From: Isoetes taiwanensis | Lineage: Eukaryota > Streptophyta > Lycopodiopsida > Isoetales > Isoetaceae | Assembly: GCA_021234155.1 (NCBI GenBank) | Contig: JAJEKV010000066.1 | Location: forward strand, 3,585,668-3,649,667 | Length of the DNA stretch: 64,000 nucleotides | Direction of reading: 5' to 3' | Shown here: in pieces, positions 13,300 to 26,101 of the stretch | How the letters are laid out: each line of letters begins with the position of its first letter | How positions within the stretch are numbered: the first letter of the stretch is position 1 | The notes under the pieces: generated by a model | Seen by the model: only the letters and a program-made list of their open reading frames with translations | Databases searched by the model: none | What the model was told of the DNA's origin: nothing | Program-made: the position numbers and the translations under genes

Positions 13300-13870
13300 A
13301 TCTTTCTCCGTCCGCGTTAAGATCAAATGCTTGTTAAAGCCTTCAACAATCCAAACTCCTTTGGGCTTTGTGCCAATGCTCTACCCAATCTTTCACCTTC
13401 TCACAAGTTCAAGAATTCCAAGCCTTATCTAGCAAAGTTCTTCTAACTTCCCCGTGAGTACCGCTAGACCGAGAAAACTTCTCACTGCATTCTTCTACGC
13501 CATCAATCATCGCTTCAATCTTGGCCGGGTCCGCCCAGATGTGCCTTCGCCGGTGATCACATGACCAAGGTATTCCACCTTTCTCGCGGCGGCGGCACTT
13601 CGACAACTTGGCGCTGCATAACCGTGCCTCCTCCCTTTATCCGTGACCGATGATAACCTCGACCTAAGCTTCCATTTGAGAAGATCTTTGCTCCTTGAAG
13701 CTGATCCATCAAGTCACCGATCTTGGAAGCGCATACTTGTTCTAATGGTGTGCTTATTCAACCGGGTTTCCATAGTCTATGCACATTCTCAAAGATCCAT
13801 CCTTCTTCTTGACAAAAGAATGGGCGCCCAAACTACGGTGACACTAGGGTCTAATGAAACTTAGGTCGAG
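13300..13870 (-). pseudogene. Ty3/gypsy reverse transcriptase, palm deleted
   Basis: The minus strand reads VKKKDGSLRMCIDY (about 13,770-13,815), the fingers motif of gypsy RT. It continues with a GYHRSRIKEG block (about 13,625-13,660), equivalent to the usual 'SGYHQIRI..', then VEYLGHVITGEG and ADPAKIEAM (about 13,520-13,585), the thumb region before RNase H. Between the GYH and YLGH blocks only a few tens of bases remain where relatives have over 200, so the palm with the catalytic YxDD box is absent. This is a deletion derivative in addition to being frameshifted. Confidence 0.8.
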
Positions 13871-13899
13871 CAGCCTCCTCGTGAATCGCTTAGCTCCGC

Positions 13900-15000
13900 C
13901 ACAACTCCGCGCTGTCATTCTATATGGAGCCTTGCCGGTTTTGTTCCTGCAAACTTATTGCCTTGACTCTCTGAGCATCGTTTTTCCTTTCGGGGTTTAT
14001 TGCCCTTTACAAGCTAGCGTGGATCTCCCTATTCGCATCTTCAATGTAGCTTTCCACCATGCTTCTCACCTAACTTTGCACATACGTACTTAGCCTCATA
14101 CCCTTCCGTGGTATTTCTCAGACCGGATTTGTTGCCTTGCCGCAAACCTCAGAGAACCGCCAGATCATAATCGACTGTATTTCTTGGAACGTGTGAATGG
14201 CGCTTTTGGAAGGCTTTAGCAAACTTTCGGAACTCCGCCAAGCATCCCCTAAGCCAAGGAGCCTCTTGCATAGCCCCTTCCACCAAATGCTAAGCTGCCC
14301 TTCCGTGTTCACAAGCACTCGCCTTTTATCCTTATCCTTTTCCATGGAATTCATAGGCATTGCCAGATTCGGCCATCTCATTGCCGCTTCCTCCGCCCAT
14401 GCTCCACTGCTCGCCTCGAATTGCCCCAGCCTCGGGCCTTCCAACATCACGTATTCATTTCTTCCTGTACGAGGTTCTTGTGTCCCTTTGTCAGTGGTTC
14501 CTCGGCTTTCACCGCCTGACTTGGTTCCTCGCCTCTTCTTCCTCGTGACCTGAGTCCTGACCGAAGCTTGAGCTCTGAGGAGTTCAAGCTGGGGACCTCC
14601 TTGCTCCTCTTCCCGCCTCTACCCCGGGTTTCCCAGCCGATGCTTCATAGCTTGAGCGCTACCCAATCAACTCCGCTTCCTCGCTAAAAGGGCTAGCAAG
14701 GCCTTTTTATCCGCTCGAGGTCCGCCTCATTTGCTATATTTCTTCTTCCCTCTCGAGTCATTTGTCCAAACTCTTCAAGGTGTTCCTTGTCGGGCGTGGC
14801 CTCATGCTCGCTCCCCTCGGGTAGTCCTCGGCATTGCTGCTCTCCGCCGTGCCTCTAGTCAGATACACAAGTGGCTCAAGGCCCACATGGTTAGTTTTCT
14901 TGCTTTGCATTATTTATGTTTGTTGGTACGTTGAGGGATACAAATGTATCAACAAAATATTTATAAGGCAAGAGAATGTTATATATTTATACTTATATTA
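13900..15000 (-). other. Expected gag/protease side of chromovirus, unrecognised
   Basis: Upstream (higher coordinates) of RT on the element strand one expects protease and gag. The DNA is moderately GC-rich with broken frames on both strands, such as 110 codons at 14,118-14,450 (-). No CCHC zinc knuckle and no D-S/T-G protease motif could be read. It may be decayed gag-protease. Confidence 0.35.
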
Positions 15001-15049
15001 CACTAATACAAGAACTTGCAACTACCGCTTAATCACTTCGCTGATGCCA

Positions 15050-16700
15050 GAAGATGGATTATCCTCTAAGAACTTTTTCACTTGGCTGTTCCCACCAATG
15101 GCCCAAGTTCCTAAGGACATTGGTCGAGATCCACTTCGTAGTCGCTCTTTGGCAAATCTTTCTATTCGCTAAGGGAGTGTAAGTTTGGCCAATGGTACCT
15201 TGCCCGCTACCGTGAAGGTAGCGGCGGTCGAAGACGCCGAGTAAGTACCGTTTTTTCACCCGTGTGATTGCATACTGTGTTAAGGGTAGCCGCATGCCTA
15301 CCAATCCTCGAGAGTGCAATCAGCAACCATACTCCTTCCTCAGCCAGGTGAACTTTAAGGTGATAACCGCTTATTCCTTCCATCCACGAAGAATGGCGGT
15401 GTAATAGCGTAATGACTGTCAAGTAGATGGGTCCTGCCACCTCTGATTCAGCTCGTGGTTCGCTCAAATCATCAAACTTCCACCGTGGTGAGCTCCCCTC
15501 AGAAGTCCCGGGACCGCTAGTCAAGCCTCTGAGTGGGTCGTGAATTACCGTCTCTATCCCTGGGAGGTTCTCACACGCAGCTTCTGTCAAGTTAGAAATG
15601 TTTGAGGTCGTGATAGCGATCCCCATCCGCCTCGAGAGCAAGGAACTCTTCCTCCGGCTTGGCATTTGCCTTTTCAGCCTTGTTCCATTCCATGATCCTC
15701 CTCCTCGGATGTCAGAGTTTGATGCCCGAGGTAAACTCTCCGTAAGGCCTGGGCCTCCCTACTTGAGGGGAAAGTCGACTTCCCTGACGCATTTAGTCGC
15801 CCAACCGCTCTTCCTGTGAGCTGGCAGCAAACTCTTCAGGCCTGCGACTCTTCCCCTCGCACTGAGGTTTTTGAATACGTCACGCCAGAGAGAAACTCTC
15901 ACCTCGGCTTCCATAATGGGAGCCGCCGTGCTTGTGATGTTTAACCCGAGGGGTGGCGCCACTCAGAGTCACGGCTTCTTCAAGTTCCTGCCACTCCCCG
16001 CCCCGCTTGTCGCTGCTCCTCCTCACTGGGTCGAGCTCAACATCGCCTTCCTCCCTCCTGGACTCCTGCTCATCCCAGTCTTCTTCCCTTCCCTTCCCTC
16101 GCCTCCCTGCTCATAATCGCGGTGAGGAGCCGCTGTTCTCGGCCAAGCACGCTAATGGATCCACGCCCATGGGGGGAATAGAGGTTTCCCCTACAATGCC
16201 TGCATCTATGGTGAGAAAGATTTCGCCGTGGCAAAGGTTGAAAGAGTAGCTACTTGGTCCCGCTGACGCTATAGGACCATTGGCTCGTGTGCTGCGGCGC
16301 TTTGTTTGTGAGGTATTCGGGCGATGTTCGTGACATCGCCTATCGTCAGCCGCTAGACCGGGTTTAGGAACAAAATATCCTTACAAGGAGGGAGTTGCAC
16401 TAGCGCCGCCTGCCTTAGCTTGGAACTCACCAAGACTCTACTATAAGCTGGGTCGCAGAAGGTTGCTTTTGATCGCCTACCTCCTTCCCCAAGATCCGAA
16501 GATTTGGTCGACGCCTGGCCAACAGCATAGCTACTGGCACGCACTATCTCTCGAAATCGTGGTTACTGATTAATTGCGTAAGAGGGTAGTAACAAATCCA
16601 TGAGCCAGTGGGAGTTGGGAAATCGCTAGAAGGGCAGGAGCAGATTTTGTGGTGCTAGTGTGAGAAGTGACGTCTATTTATAGAAAAGGGGAAACCCTAC
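15050..16700 (-). pseudogene. Unidentified GC-rich coding-like block A with upstream TATA box
   Basis: A GC-rich block with minus-strand frames, the longest 152 codons at 15,207-15,665, is preceded on the minus strand by TATAAATAGA at about 16,675-16,690 and followed by an AT-rich tail at 14,930-15,050. The predicted peptides are rich in Arg, Ser and Pro and match nothing I recognise. The layout (TATA, about 1.6 kb GC-rich frames, AT-rich tail) suggests a transcription unit captured by or nested in the retrotransposon. Block B has the same layout. The frames are broken, so a current product is unlikely. Confidence 0.35.
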
Positions 16701-17289
16701 TTTGGATGACTTGGAAATTTCCTGTGATCGGGTAATTTAACTTATCCGAGGTGGTCAAAATAGGAGTTTGAGGACTATAGAGATGCTTGAACAAGGCCAG
16801 GTTACCTAAAAGATGCTAAGTGCAAGTAGGCTGCGACTCTTTAACAAGTCCTCGGTGAAGCAATCGGTAAGAGGTCTCACAACTCATGCCGCTCAATCCT
16901 AACTTTTGTTTTTGGCGACGAGGCCAGCCGTGAGACATCAGTCCCATTTCGGGATTAAAGGTGTCCAATGGTAAACTAATGGTGTAAGGGTGATGGGCCT
17001 ACCAAATTAGCAGAATCACTCTTTATTTGGTCAATTTGGAGCCAGGTCAAGTTTAGCGAGGTTCCACAAATTTTTGGCGCCCGCCTTCAACTTAACTTTG
17101 TTTCCTATAATTTAGGTTGAAATGTGAGACATCATGTCTCTACCCCAAATGTCCTATTTCAATCAAATAAAAAGCTAAAACTTATTAATTTGCTCTAATT
17201 ACTCAAGCTTATGCCATCAAGGTACAAAATTGCTCTATATTACAAAAATTTTTAATTATTTACAACAAAGCTTCTATGTATGCTCTCCA

Positions 17290-18600
17290 CGCGGTCGCAA
17301 AGACTCATGTCTTTGTCAGCATTGCTGTTACCCTCACGCCATGCGATAGCGCAGGCCGTTGAATCTTCAAAATGTTGCACTATCTTGCCTCACCGCCAGA
17401 CAAGCTAAAATACTGCCTCTGCGGACTCTAAAGTCTCTGCTCTATAGGCTCCTATGATAACTTCACGCGACCAACCGAGCTAAGGGGGTACCTGGGATTA
17501 GAGACCGAAGTCGCTACTGAAGTGTCTAATCTCCCTTTAACGCTTCTCTTCTCCACCTCTCTTCCTATCCGCCGCGCTTGGGAACCTTGGGCTCGTGGTG
17601 GCGCCTTTAGGTTTGTCAGCTTTCGTTGGTCGCCTCCCTCGGCGAACTTAACCTCGCTTTTCCTCATAATATTTGTTATAGGCCTCCCATTTCTTCTGCC
17701 ATGTAGGCCCTGCGGCTCTCTCATCTTCCTCTCTCATAAATCTTCACTCGGCTTCTGCGACGTGAGGCTTCCCGCAAAAGTCGTGGTTGCTTCTTTTCAT
17801 CCCATCGGGTATTCAGGGCTTCTCGTGACTTGGTCTTGGTGGGTTGTTCGTGCCTACCGGGCCGTGTACTTCGCCGTCATTGGTGCTGGAAGAGCTTCAA
17901 TTCAGCCGTATAGGGCTTTTCGAAGTCTTCAATGTAAGAGTCGCCTAGCATGTCGGGGGTTCACGCTGCCGCCCTAATGATAATATTTGGGTTTGGTTTC
18001 TTTCCTCTGGGCTGGCAGCCCTTCGCTCTTATGCCGCTACCTAACTTTCTTTCTTCTTTTCTTCACGCTTTTGTTCCTCTTCCTCCCTTTTCCTCTTTTT
18101 GTCTTCCCCTTCTCTTCGCCGGGCCGTATTTCCCCGCTGATGAATCTTCAAGGTCCGCTACCTCACCGCCTGCATCGTCACTTGCCTATCCCCGCCGAGA
18201 TTTCCGTGGTGCGTCTCAATGGTCCGCTTGTTCCTCGGCCAGCTGATCTCCTCTCTATCTCCTCATACACCTCCCCTCGCCTCGCCAAGGCCCATGGAGT
18301 TTGGAGATGTGGCCTTCGCCCCTCCCCACTCACTGCTGAAGCATCGGATCAACCTGGGAGGTGTCTTGCTCTTCGTCCGGCATGCACCCATCTCTTGGCG
18401 CAGCCTCCTCACTTAAGCATCTTCCCAATGACTGGCCTCTGGCGCCGTGGTTTCGCCTCAAGCGACGCCTTTAAGGCCTGCTTGGTTCAGCCATGTTTTA
18501 CTGGATTAATCGGATAAAAGCCACTAAAGATCTCTAAATTGGGAGAGCTTGATTTCAGGGTTTGGACCTAAAAAAATGAGGGTTCTATATCTATTTATAG
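17290..18600 (-). pseudogene. Unidentified GC-rich coding-like block B with upstream TATA box
   Basis: A second minus-strand block has TATAAATAGA at about 18,585-18,600, GC-rich broken frames and an AT-rich tail at 17,150-17,290. One segment (about 18,060-18,130) encodes a very basic stretch with KKRRKK runs; another is 90 codons at 17,452-17,724. No domain is recognised. The TATA box lies about 130 nt inside the proposed primer site, so it is not the LTR promoter. It could belong to a gag leader, or to a unit related to block A. Confidence 0.35.
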
Positions 18601-18718
18601 CTTGGGGAATTTTAGGTCAAAACTCAAGTTGCTCGCTTAACATGCTAAGGCAACCAAATTTATCTTAAAACTTATACTTATTTCACTTTTTCTACTATTG
18701 GTTCACGTTTCGCGCCTC

Positions 18719-18731
18719 GCTCCAATACTAA
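18719..18731 (-). other. Primer-binding site, tRNA-Met-like, degenerate
   Basis: The element strand reads TAGTATTGGAGC followed by GAGGCG just after an LTR end in CA. The usual tRNA-iMet primer site in plant LTR elements is TGGTATCAGAGC. The match is partial, but position and spacing are right. It sets the inner end of the 5' LTR at 18,732. Confidence 0.5.
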
Positions 18732-20698
18732 TGTTTAGTTTTGATGCATCAGCGCGAGCCGTGGAGATCTCATATACTCTAGCTCTTGTAGCAATTAAAA
18801 CATGCTATTCTTAACTAATCTCTTACCTTAGAATTAGCCTTACCACATTATTTATCTCAAATTCATCATGTTTCAGTGTTCTTATTCGATGTTCATAGCT
18901 TTATACCGCTCAAAACAAAAGTTAGTTTTAAGTGACGCAGGCTGAAATGCGAGACCACCTCAATTTGGAAAATTTTGGCCTCGCTCTTTTTTAATCTTGT
19001 TAAATTCCAATTCACCTCTTAATTGTTACTAGCTTAGCATAACTACAAAGGTGAGAAAAATTTTCCCACTTTCGAGGCCTTCCTCGAGATCCTATCAGTT
19101 AGTACTACCGGGAACATATCGTAAGCTGCTTCTGGTCTCCAAGAACATCGCTCATACCACTGCGGACGCTCTACTCGTGATACGTGCACTCATCAGATAC
19201 AACAGATTCCCCACACACCAGCTCCATGCTGATAAGGCCGGTGGTTCTCCACATAACACGCACTGCAGAATCTAGTCTCGGAAGGGGAGAGTGAAGGTGT
19301 TACTTCTACCCCGCTCTCAAAAGTGGCCTACCGGTACGCTGGCCGCAAAACATTGCCACGTCAAGAGTACATACATCAACATCCCGCGACTATCTCGGGC
19401 GATGGTCCTCATATCTCAAGATAGACAAAGATCGGGCGACATCACATGTGATCCTACCTAAGGCTCGTGACTAATGGATGATCGACGGCCAATCTCCCTG
19501 TGAGTTCGCTATGCATGTAATTCATGGCAATGGATTTGGTCGGGCATAAGAACATGCATAGGGTTGTCCACCCATCCGGCCTCTCCCGTGCACACTTTGC
19601 GTGAGTAGGCTGAAAAAGTGTTGGGATCTGGATCAGAGTTCACGGATGACAGCCGAAGGGGCTATTCCCCTCGGCTCATCCCGCTCATGGGGGCGTGTAG
19701 GATCACTCCTCCGGAGATTCAGATAGCAATCCTTCATGGTGACTAGAGGGCTAATGCGCCTGTGATTCGGACCGAATCCCAATCGGAAAGTGTACACCAC
19801 TTCACGTAAAATGAGCCCATGCCTTACCCGCACTGTAAGCCATTAGACCTAGTCACAATGATCCCTAGAGGGCTTACACACCGTGGGGATCGCTCCAAGA
19901 ATCGTGACATGAATCTCCTTCTAGCCGCTTCTCCTGCCCCTTCTACCCACAACCAGGTGTGGCTCTGTATTAATATGTGCCGACTCCATAGCAGTTAGGG
20001 AGGCTACTCTAGACATCAACTACAAGCTTTAGGCCTCACCCCTTCCCAATACAAGGAGTTCACGAATACATCATCCAAATATATCGACAGTAAGAGCTTA
20101 AAGAACTGATTCAATCATAGAGCTAGGTTCTCTTTAGTTAGTGTCCTAGATCTAAGATTCAGATAGTTATTATGGGCAATTTTAATAGTCTAAACCTACC
20201 GATTCTATGACTAGAAGACTACTAAGCTTGGCTAAACTGACCAAACACCGATCCTTTGAGTGGGCTCCTCCCCGACCTCGAAGTTCAACCATCCCCGGCC
20301 GAAATGATCAATTCAAGCCAGTGGAAACCGATGGCTAATTCGCTTGGGCAGCGCTCAAGGCTGGCCCCGGTACCTAAACCGAAGCTCTAAAACCCTAAGG
20401 ACGTAAAAACTAGCAGCTAGGTTTCCTACCCCAAATAGACATGGGGTTTAGGTTAGGTTTCCACCACCCAATTTGGCATGTGATAACAATTGGAAAGGCC
20501 CCTACCTTCTGCCTTTAAAAAGGAAAAATATGCTGCTGGAAGAATTAATGCACATGTACAATACTATATGAACACCTTTGGCAAGTTGCCCCTAGGCTAC
20601 TTCACCGCTATCCGCTACGTATTACCGCCAACGGTGGCGGTACGCTGGACGCGGGCGCATAAATGTACGCCCCGAGCCGATAATGGCCGAACGTCACA
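18732..20698 (-). repeat. 5' LTR of the chromovirus (right copy)
   Basis: Runs from TGTTTAG next to the primer site to CGTCACA at 20,698, the same terminal sequence as the left LTR. The segment 19,180-20,698 aligns with the left copy, while 18,732-19,180 does not visibly do so. Either the left LTR lost that part or the true inner boundary lies near 19,180. Confidence 0.65.
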
Positions 20699-23600
20699 CT
20701 TGTATTATAGCTTGGCTTGACTGCCTACAATTCCTATTGGTTCATGATCGCCAATCCACAAATCAATGCAGCTCCAATACTTTGGCAGGCCATGAAACAA
20801 ATGCACTAATTTATCACATAATCCATCAATATTAAAAAACTCGGCCAACGTACCAAGTACTTCTCCGATTCCTCGACTCGTGCTCCAAGCTCTTCAAAAG
20901 CTTCGTGTTCCTGGATTAGTGAAAGAGCCGAAGTTTATCATCTATGGACTTCTTGGGTGTTGTAGATGGTGATGGTTTGGGTTTGTACAAACAAAGAGAG
21001 TTGCGCTTTTCCGCAGGTTTCATGGTGGAGTGTCGAGGTATCGCTGCCTCTTGGGGCGCCCTTCCTCCTCACTTCGCTTTGTAACATTACCATTCTTTAA
21101 TATATTGATGCCACATTTCTTCTTCTTCTTCAAAAAAGCCCTCCGTCTGACCATGAAATATGCGCGATAGTTCCTAGATTTTGGTTCAAGGGATGAATCC
21201 CTCCAAAGGTAGTAGCTATATTAACCAGGGAGAAGGTGCCGAGATCCAATACCTTCAAAAGCCGCCGCATGATGATCAAGATGATCGAGTAATAAATACT
21301 ATCTAGGCACACTAGAAGGAATTTATCCGTGATGACAAAATACACGTTCGAGGCAAACACAAAGAAGAACCAAATATATCTCCAACACCTAGAACCAAAG
21401 TAATCAAGATTGACCAAAATTTCAAAAACCCAGGACCAAAAGCAATCAAGGTACAAAGAGCTCTAAAGAAGAGAATTGAAGAATAACTAAGTATACATGC
21501 AGTGTTGGCCTACCTCAAGACAAAATCGCCTCATATAATTGCACTCAATTTATCACATAACTTACTACATAAGAAACCATCAAAATTTCAATAATTTTTA
21601 TGTCCGCCTGGTGGAAAATATGGCATAGATAGGTCCGTATTCTCGTCTGCTGGATCCTCCAAAATAGAAGTATAACTAGAAAGGTCTAGATATCTCCTCA
21701 AGCCTTCGCACCTTGCTGATCAAAATGATCAAAACAACACTCCATAGAACCCTTAGAAGAAATTTCTATTACTAGCATACTAACACATCCAGGCAAAACA
21801 CAAAGAAGAAGAATAGAATAGATAGCAAAACCAATTAAATACCCACAATACAAATGGTATGCACATACCCAACACTCCTAGACCAATGCAATCAAAGCTT
21901 CCACTCAGATTCACACCCCGTGACCAAAAGCAATGAAGGTTATTAGCTACTATAAGTCAAGAAGAGAATTGAAGAACAAGCAAGTATACATGCAAGCTAG
22001 GCTTACTCTACACAAATCTCCTCATGTAGTTGTTCACCAAGAAATAGCACGCTACAAAACCAAATACATGAACATCCCTACGTAAGAGGGATTACTCTTG
22101 AAGGAAAGTGTGTTCATACAAGTGTCAGCGTACAATGCATCAAAAGAAAAGCCACAAAGAAAGCCGCCAAATGTCCTGCTTTGGCCCTTAGTTCTTCAAA
22201 ATAACAAAGCATAACGACTATAAATATAATGCTACAAAAACAACATATGTACTGGACAAAAAATTACCTAAGATAGAGACTCCTAGATAATTATATGCCT
22301 TAAAATTTGAAAAATTCTAAGCCATGTGTCCAAACTTCTACATTATAACATTCTCAATGATAAATAGTAAAGCATTACCCTTCACAAATAATATTGCATC
22401 TCTTAGCTACATCTTTTGCCCTCATTACCCAATCTTCCTCCTCCCATTTCATTCTTCTTTAATGTAATTCTGCTCGCGTGGGCACCTTAATGACTCCTGA
22501 AGCTCCTCTGTCGTTGGAAAAAGGTTTACTTGTCGTGGTACCACGCCGCATGCTTCAAGTAAATTAGGTGCATTATTACCAAAGCAATAGATCCAGTTTT
22601 CTATTAATCTCCCATGCCCTTGTCTCAATACCAAAGATTTCAAGATTATTTTAGAACTTTAGTCCATACTTATTCTAATTCAAACTTATTCTAATTCCGA
22701 TGTGAAATCCATGTCTGTTTTATCCTGTGATGGCTTTAGCACTTTAATCTTTTGGCTAGTTTGGTTTATTCTATTCTATATTCTATTCTTCCCACTATTG
22801 CGTGTAACCTGCTTTATTCCTACATATGATGCTTTGATATGCAAGTTGTTTTATTACATTGATCAAGTATTATACTCCATTGTGTGACATTCAACTTCTC
22901 TTCAAGTATAAGTCAGCCATGAATTTTCGATCTTATGGTTTGAAAACAATTGTTCTCGTGTTGTTCAATTTTTCAAAGTTCTATTTTACGCCTTAAGTTT
23001 TCACATGTATAAAAATACAAATTTTAAGACTTGTGATATTAAGCAATTTTAAATGCTCAAAATTTGTAATAAAAGTGCTCTCGTTATTATGGTTTCCCAT
23101 AGTTTATAGTTTTATCCCTCATCTCTATTATATATATTTGTGTCTTCTTTAAATTATCCTTCCATTTTGTTAGGTTTTCATGGTCCTCAATAGAACAATA
23201 ATAGCTTTTTAACTTTTAACTTCTTTTTGTCCTATACATCAATCTTCAAATTGGGATTTGGGGGTTTGGCTAAAAACCTTTTAACTTTTGTTGATTTTCT
23301 CGTGAGATTGGTGGTTCGGGTTGCCAAGGTAAAACTTACCAATTTCAAAAAATAATAGTTGTTTGCCCGTGATTTGTTTCTAAAAATTGGGCCCTGCGGA
23401 CTTTCGTATGATTTTGAAATCTTGATGTTGTTGAAGGGCAGCGATGGAGGATGCTACCATGCTTCGCTTAATCAGATCATTCATGTTTCCTATTATGTTT
23501 TGTTAAATGGTGCTTGAATGATACAATTCAAGGATGTCGATAATTTGAATCGCCATTATTGGTTTGATTAGGCTCATATGTATTTCGATTTATTTGAAGC

Positions 23601-25940
23601 AGCTTCTAAGTGATGTCAAGGGATAAATTATGTTCTCCGAAAGTTATATTTGCCATCTCTTCATAATCACGATCCCGCTGAAGGAGCTCTGAACATTAAA
23701 AACCTTAGGTGATTAGCTAATAGATTATATTTATGGTTGGTATATTGAAGGCCTTTTTGTTGCTACCAGATAGTGTGTATTGGCATCCCGGAGGCCAATT
23801 CTGTATAGCTTAGTCAAGGACATCTCTCGTAAAGTCTACTATGACAAATATCTATATAGAATGTAGTGTTATAAGGCACGAATTAGCTCGGTAAGAGACG
23901 CACTCAAGTCATCTAGCCCCTAAAATGCACTGTGCCCTCTAGTTCCCCTGCCTCTCTTTCATGATTTTGTTAAGCCACATCACAAATTTAATTCACAACT
24001 AAATTCTTCTATGGTTTTACACATAATAGCAAAGCATGAATGTGTACCCTTTTCTCTATACTTATTGCCAATTAGATGTTACTCTTACAAGTACCTCTAT
24101 GAAGGTAAAAACTATTCTATTCTATTCCACATGTTTATATAAAAGTAATTTACAACTACATCAATCCTATACATGAACCTCGTGGATCATCTACATGCAT
24201 CCACAGTTCAGTATATTATCATTGCAAATCCTATATTGAATGGAACCTGTTAAAGACCACAAGTAAAAAGCAAAAAATATTATAAGATAAGATAATATTT
24301 TATAAATGTCTATGAGACCATCGTGCCCAGAAGATCTAACACAATATAATTACAATTTTACACATCTAATGATCCTTCATAAGCATCATTAGTCTACGCC
24401 CCCACCTTCCATAAATATCCAAGAAGTTTTTATAATTCTTTTTATGGATATCTCTTTCAATTTTTATAATGTCTATTAAAAGTGGTATTTCAAAGGACGC
24501 TTCATAAAGATATTTCTGAAGATATCCATATCTATGTCGATGGCATGGTATGTCGCAATGTAGTATCGATGCATCTCGCTCAATCACATCATCGCAAGAT
24601 GTGACTTTTGCATGTATGCCTATATCTTAGAAAAAATTTCCCCATCGCCCCACTTCTACACATACGTAATGAGAGATGTTATTTAAAATGCGAGAGTCTA
24701 CCTAAGCAAAGCATGCGGCCTCTTGAGCTCTTTTAGTTGATCACTTTGTAAAAGACCATTATCTTAGTGCCATGGATTCCTCCAATATCATGTGCTTTCT
24801 TATAAACCGCTTTTAACTTGTCATCCCTCGCCCTGGTTATCATCTACCGTCATGCTGTCCCATCAGCTTCATCTATGCAACTATACTTACAAACCATCCT
24901 TTTAGGCTACACTGAATCATAGCCTTCATAGGCCACCTATATCATGTGATCATATCTCGATGCATTACGTTCATGTCTACCATTACTACATGTATATGGA
25001 TTGGTCGATGTATGAATATGATAACAAAGCATATCAGGATCTTATGAATGCATATTGCCCACATTTAGAACATTGGTCCAATTACTCGATGAACAAGGTA
25101 TTTATGACAAGCAATAGTTCTCTTCATGTTAGTAGTGAAAAATGGGAAATGATTTGTGATACCGTATTGCAAAATCTAAAGAACAAAGAGAGGATTTTCA
25201 AGATATATCTGATGTTCCTATAAATTCATCCAACAAATAAGACTATTCTAGGCCTCATCTCGTAAACTATTCCTAGTTAATAATTATAATATAGCACATC
25301 TCTGCCAATTTTGCTATATTAAAAAGTCTAATGCATCAAAAACAAACTCCAATGTATATTGAAATTTATCATTAATGTAAAAGCAAGTGCACGTATGTAT
25401 AGTAATTGACTCACTATTGATATTTCCAACTCCACAAATGAATAGAAAAACTATTCTTTATTGTTACAAGAATTTATCACAAGCAAGAACAAGAAACATT
25501 TCATGGTTCTACACCTGTGGGTTTAGCCTTAGTAATACATCCAATCTCACGCTTATATGCCAATTTACGCTTATACCGTGTCAAAAGTATATAGGAATTT
25601 TATATAAATTTTATTGATCACCTGCTCAAAGCCCATGTGTCATGTTGTACTAGATGTGACTACCCCTTTGGGAAGACTAACTTGGCAAAACCCAACAATC
25701 AATGCTACTTAAAACAATTTGATTAGCAATTCAATATGCCACCCCTTGCATTCAGAATAAAACCCACCATTTCCCCAAAGGCAAGGGACTTTGTTTCTCG
25801 ATTTGTCCTGTGGAAAATGGAATATGATTTCCGTGAATGAGACCACAAGAGAAACAATCCTCGTGAAATTTTACTCGGATGTGTGGCTTGAAGTCTTGGT
25901 GTCTTTTTGAAGCAAAAATTATCACAACATTCAGCTTAAA
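20699..25940. other. AT-rich region without a recognised gene
   Basis: Contains a diverged tandem duplication (listed separately) and several short frames. The most protein-like is 64 codons at 22,449-22,643 (-), reading LFPTTEELQESLRCPREQNY; similar amino acids continue leftward in another frame. It may be an exon or transposon remnant, but no family is recognised. A plus-strand frame at 24,960-25,223 and a minus-strand frame at 24,366-24,587 are also unidentified. Confidence 0.35.
21235..22035. repeat. Diverged tandem duplication, about 450-bp period
   Basis: Two copies (about 21,235-21,535 and 21,690-22,035) share AAGAAGAGAATTGAAGAA, AAGTATACATGCA, GACCAAAAGCAAT and GGCAAACACAAAGAAGAA-like blocks in the same order. 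They differ by substitutions and larger indels, so the duplication is old. No coding sense is apparent. Confidence 0.6.
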
Positions 25941-25947
25941 AAAAAAA

Positions 25948-26101
25948 GGAGGAAGAAGAAGAAGAAGAAGAAGAAGAAGAAGGCTAGCTGAAGAAGAAGA
26001 AGAAGAAGAAGAAGAAGAAGAAGAAGAAGAAGAAGAAGAAGAAGAAGAAGAAGAAGAAGAAGAAGAATATTCTCCGATCTTCAAGAAGAAGAAGAAGAAG
26101 A
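25948..26101. repeat. (GAA)n microsatellite, interrupted
   Basis: Near-pure GAA in three blocks, separated by GGCTAGCT and by two TATTCTCC-type interruptions. The open frames across it (poly-Glu, poly-Ser, poly-Leu) are by-products of the repeat. It is the first of several GAA tracts in the window. Confidence 0.9.

Larger units (their letters stand above)
9010..20698 (-). mobile_element. Degenerate Ty3/gypsy chromovirus (LTR retrotransposon)
   Basis: Similar direct repeats at 9,010-10,588 and within 18,732-20,698 act as LTRs. Between them, on the minus strand, are reverse transcriptase, integrase and a C-terminal chromodomain, in the order RT, INT, CHD that defines chromoviruses of the Ty3/gypsy (Metaviridae-like) class. 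Both LTRs end in CA on the + strand, which is TG at the element's 5' side. A polypurine tract lies next to the 3' LTR and a tRNA-Met-like primer site next to the 5' LTR. Every coding domain carries frameshifts, and the RT palm is missing, so the copy cannot be autonomous. About 4.5 kb between RT and the 5' LTR is more than gag and protease usually need and is not explained. Confidence 0.85.
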
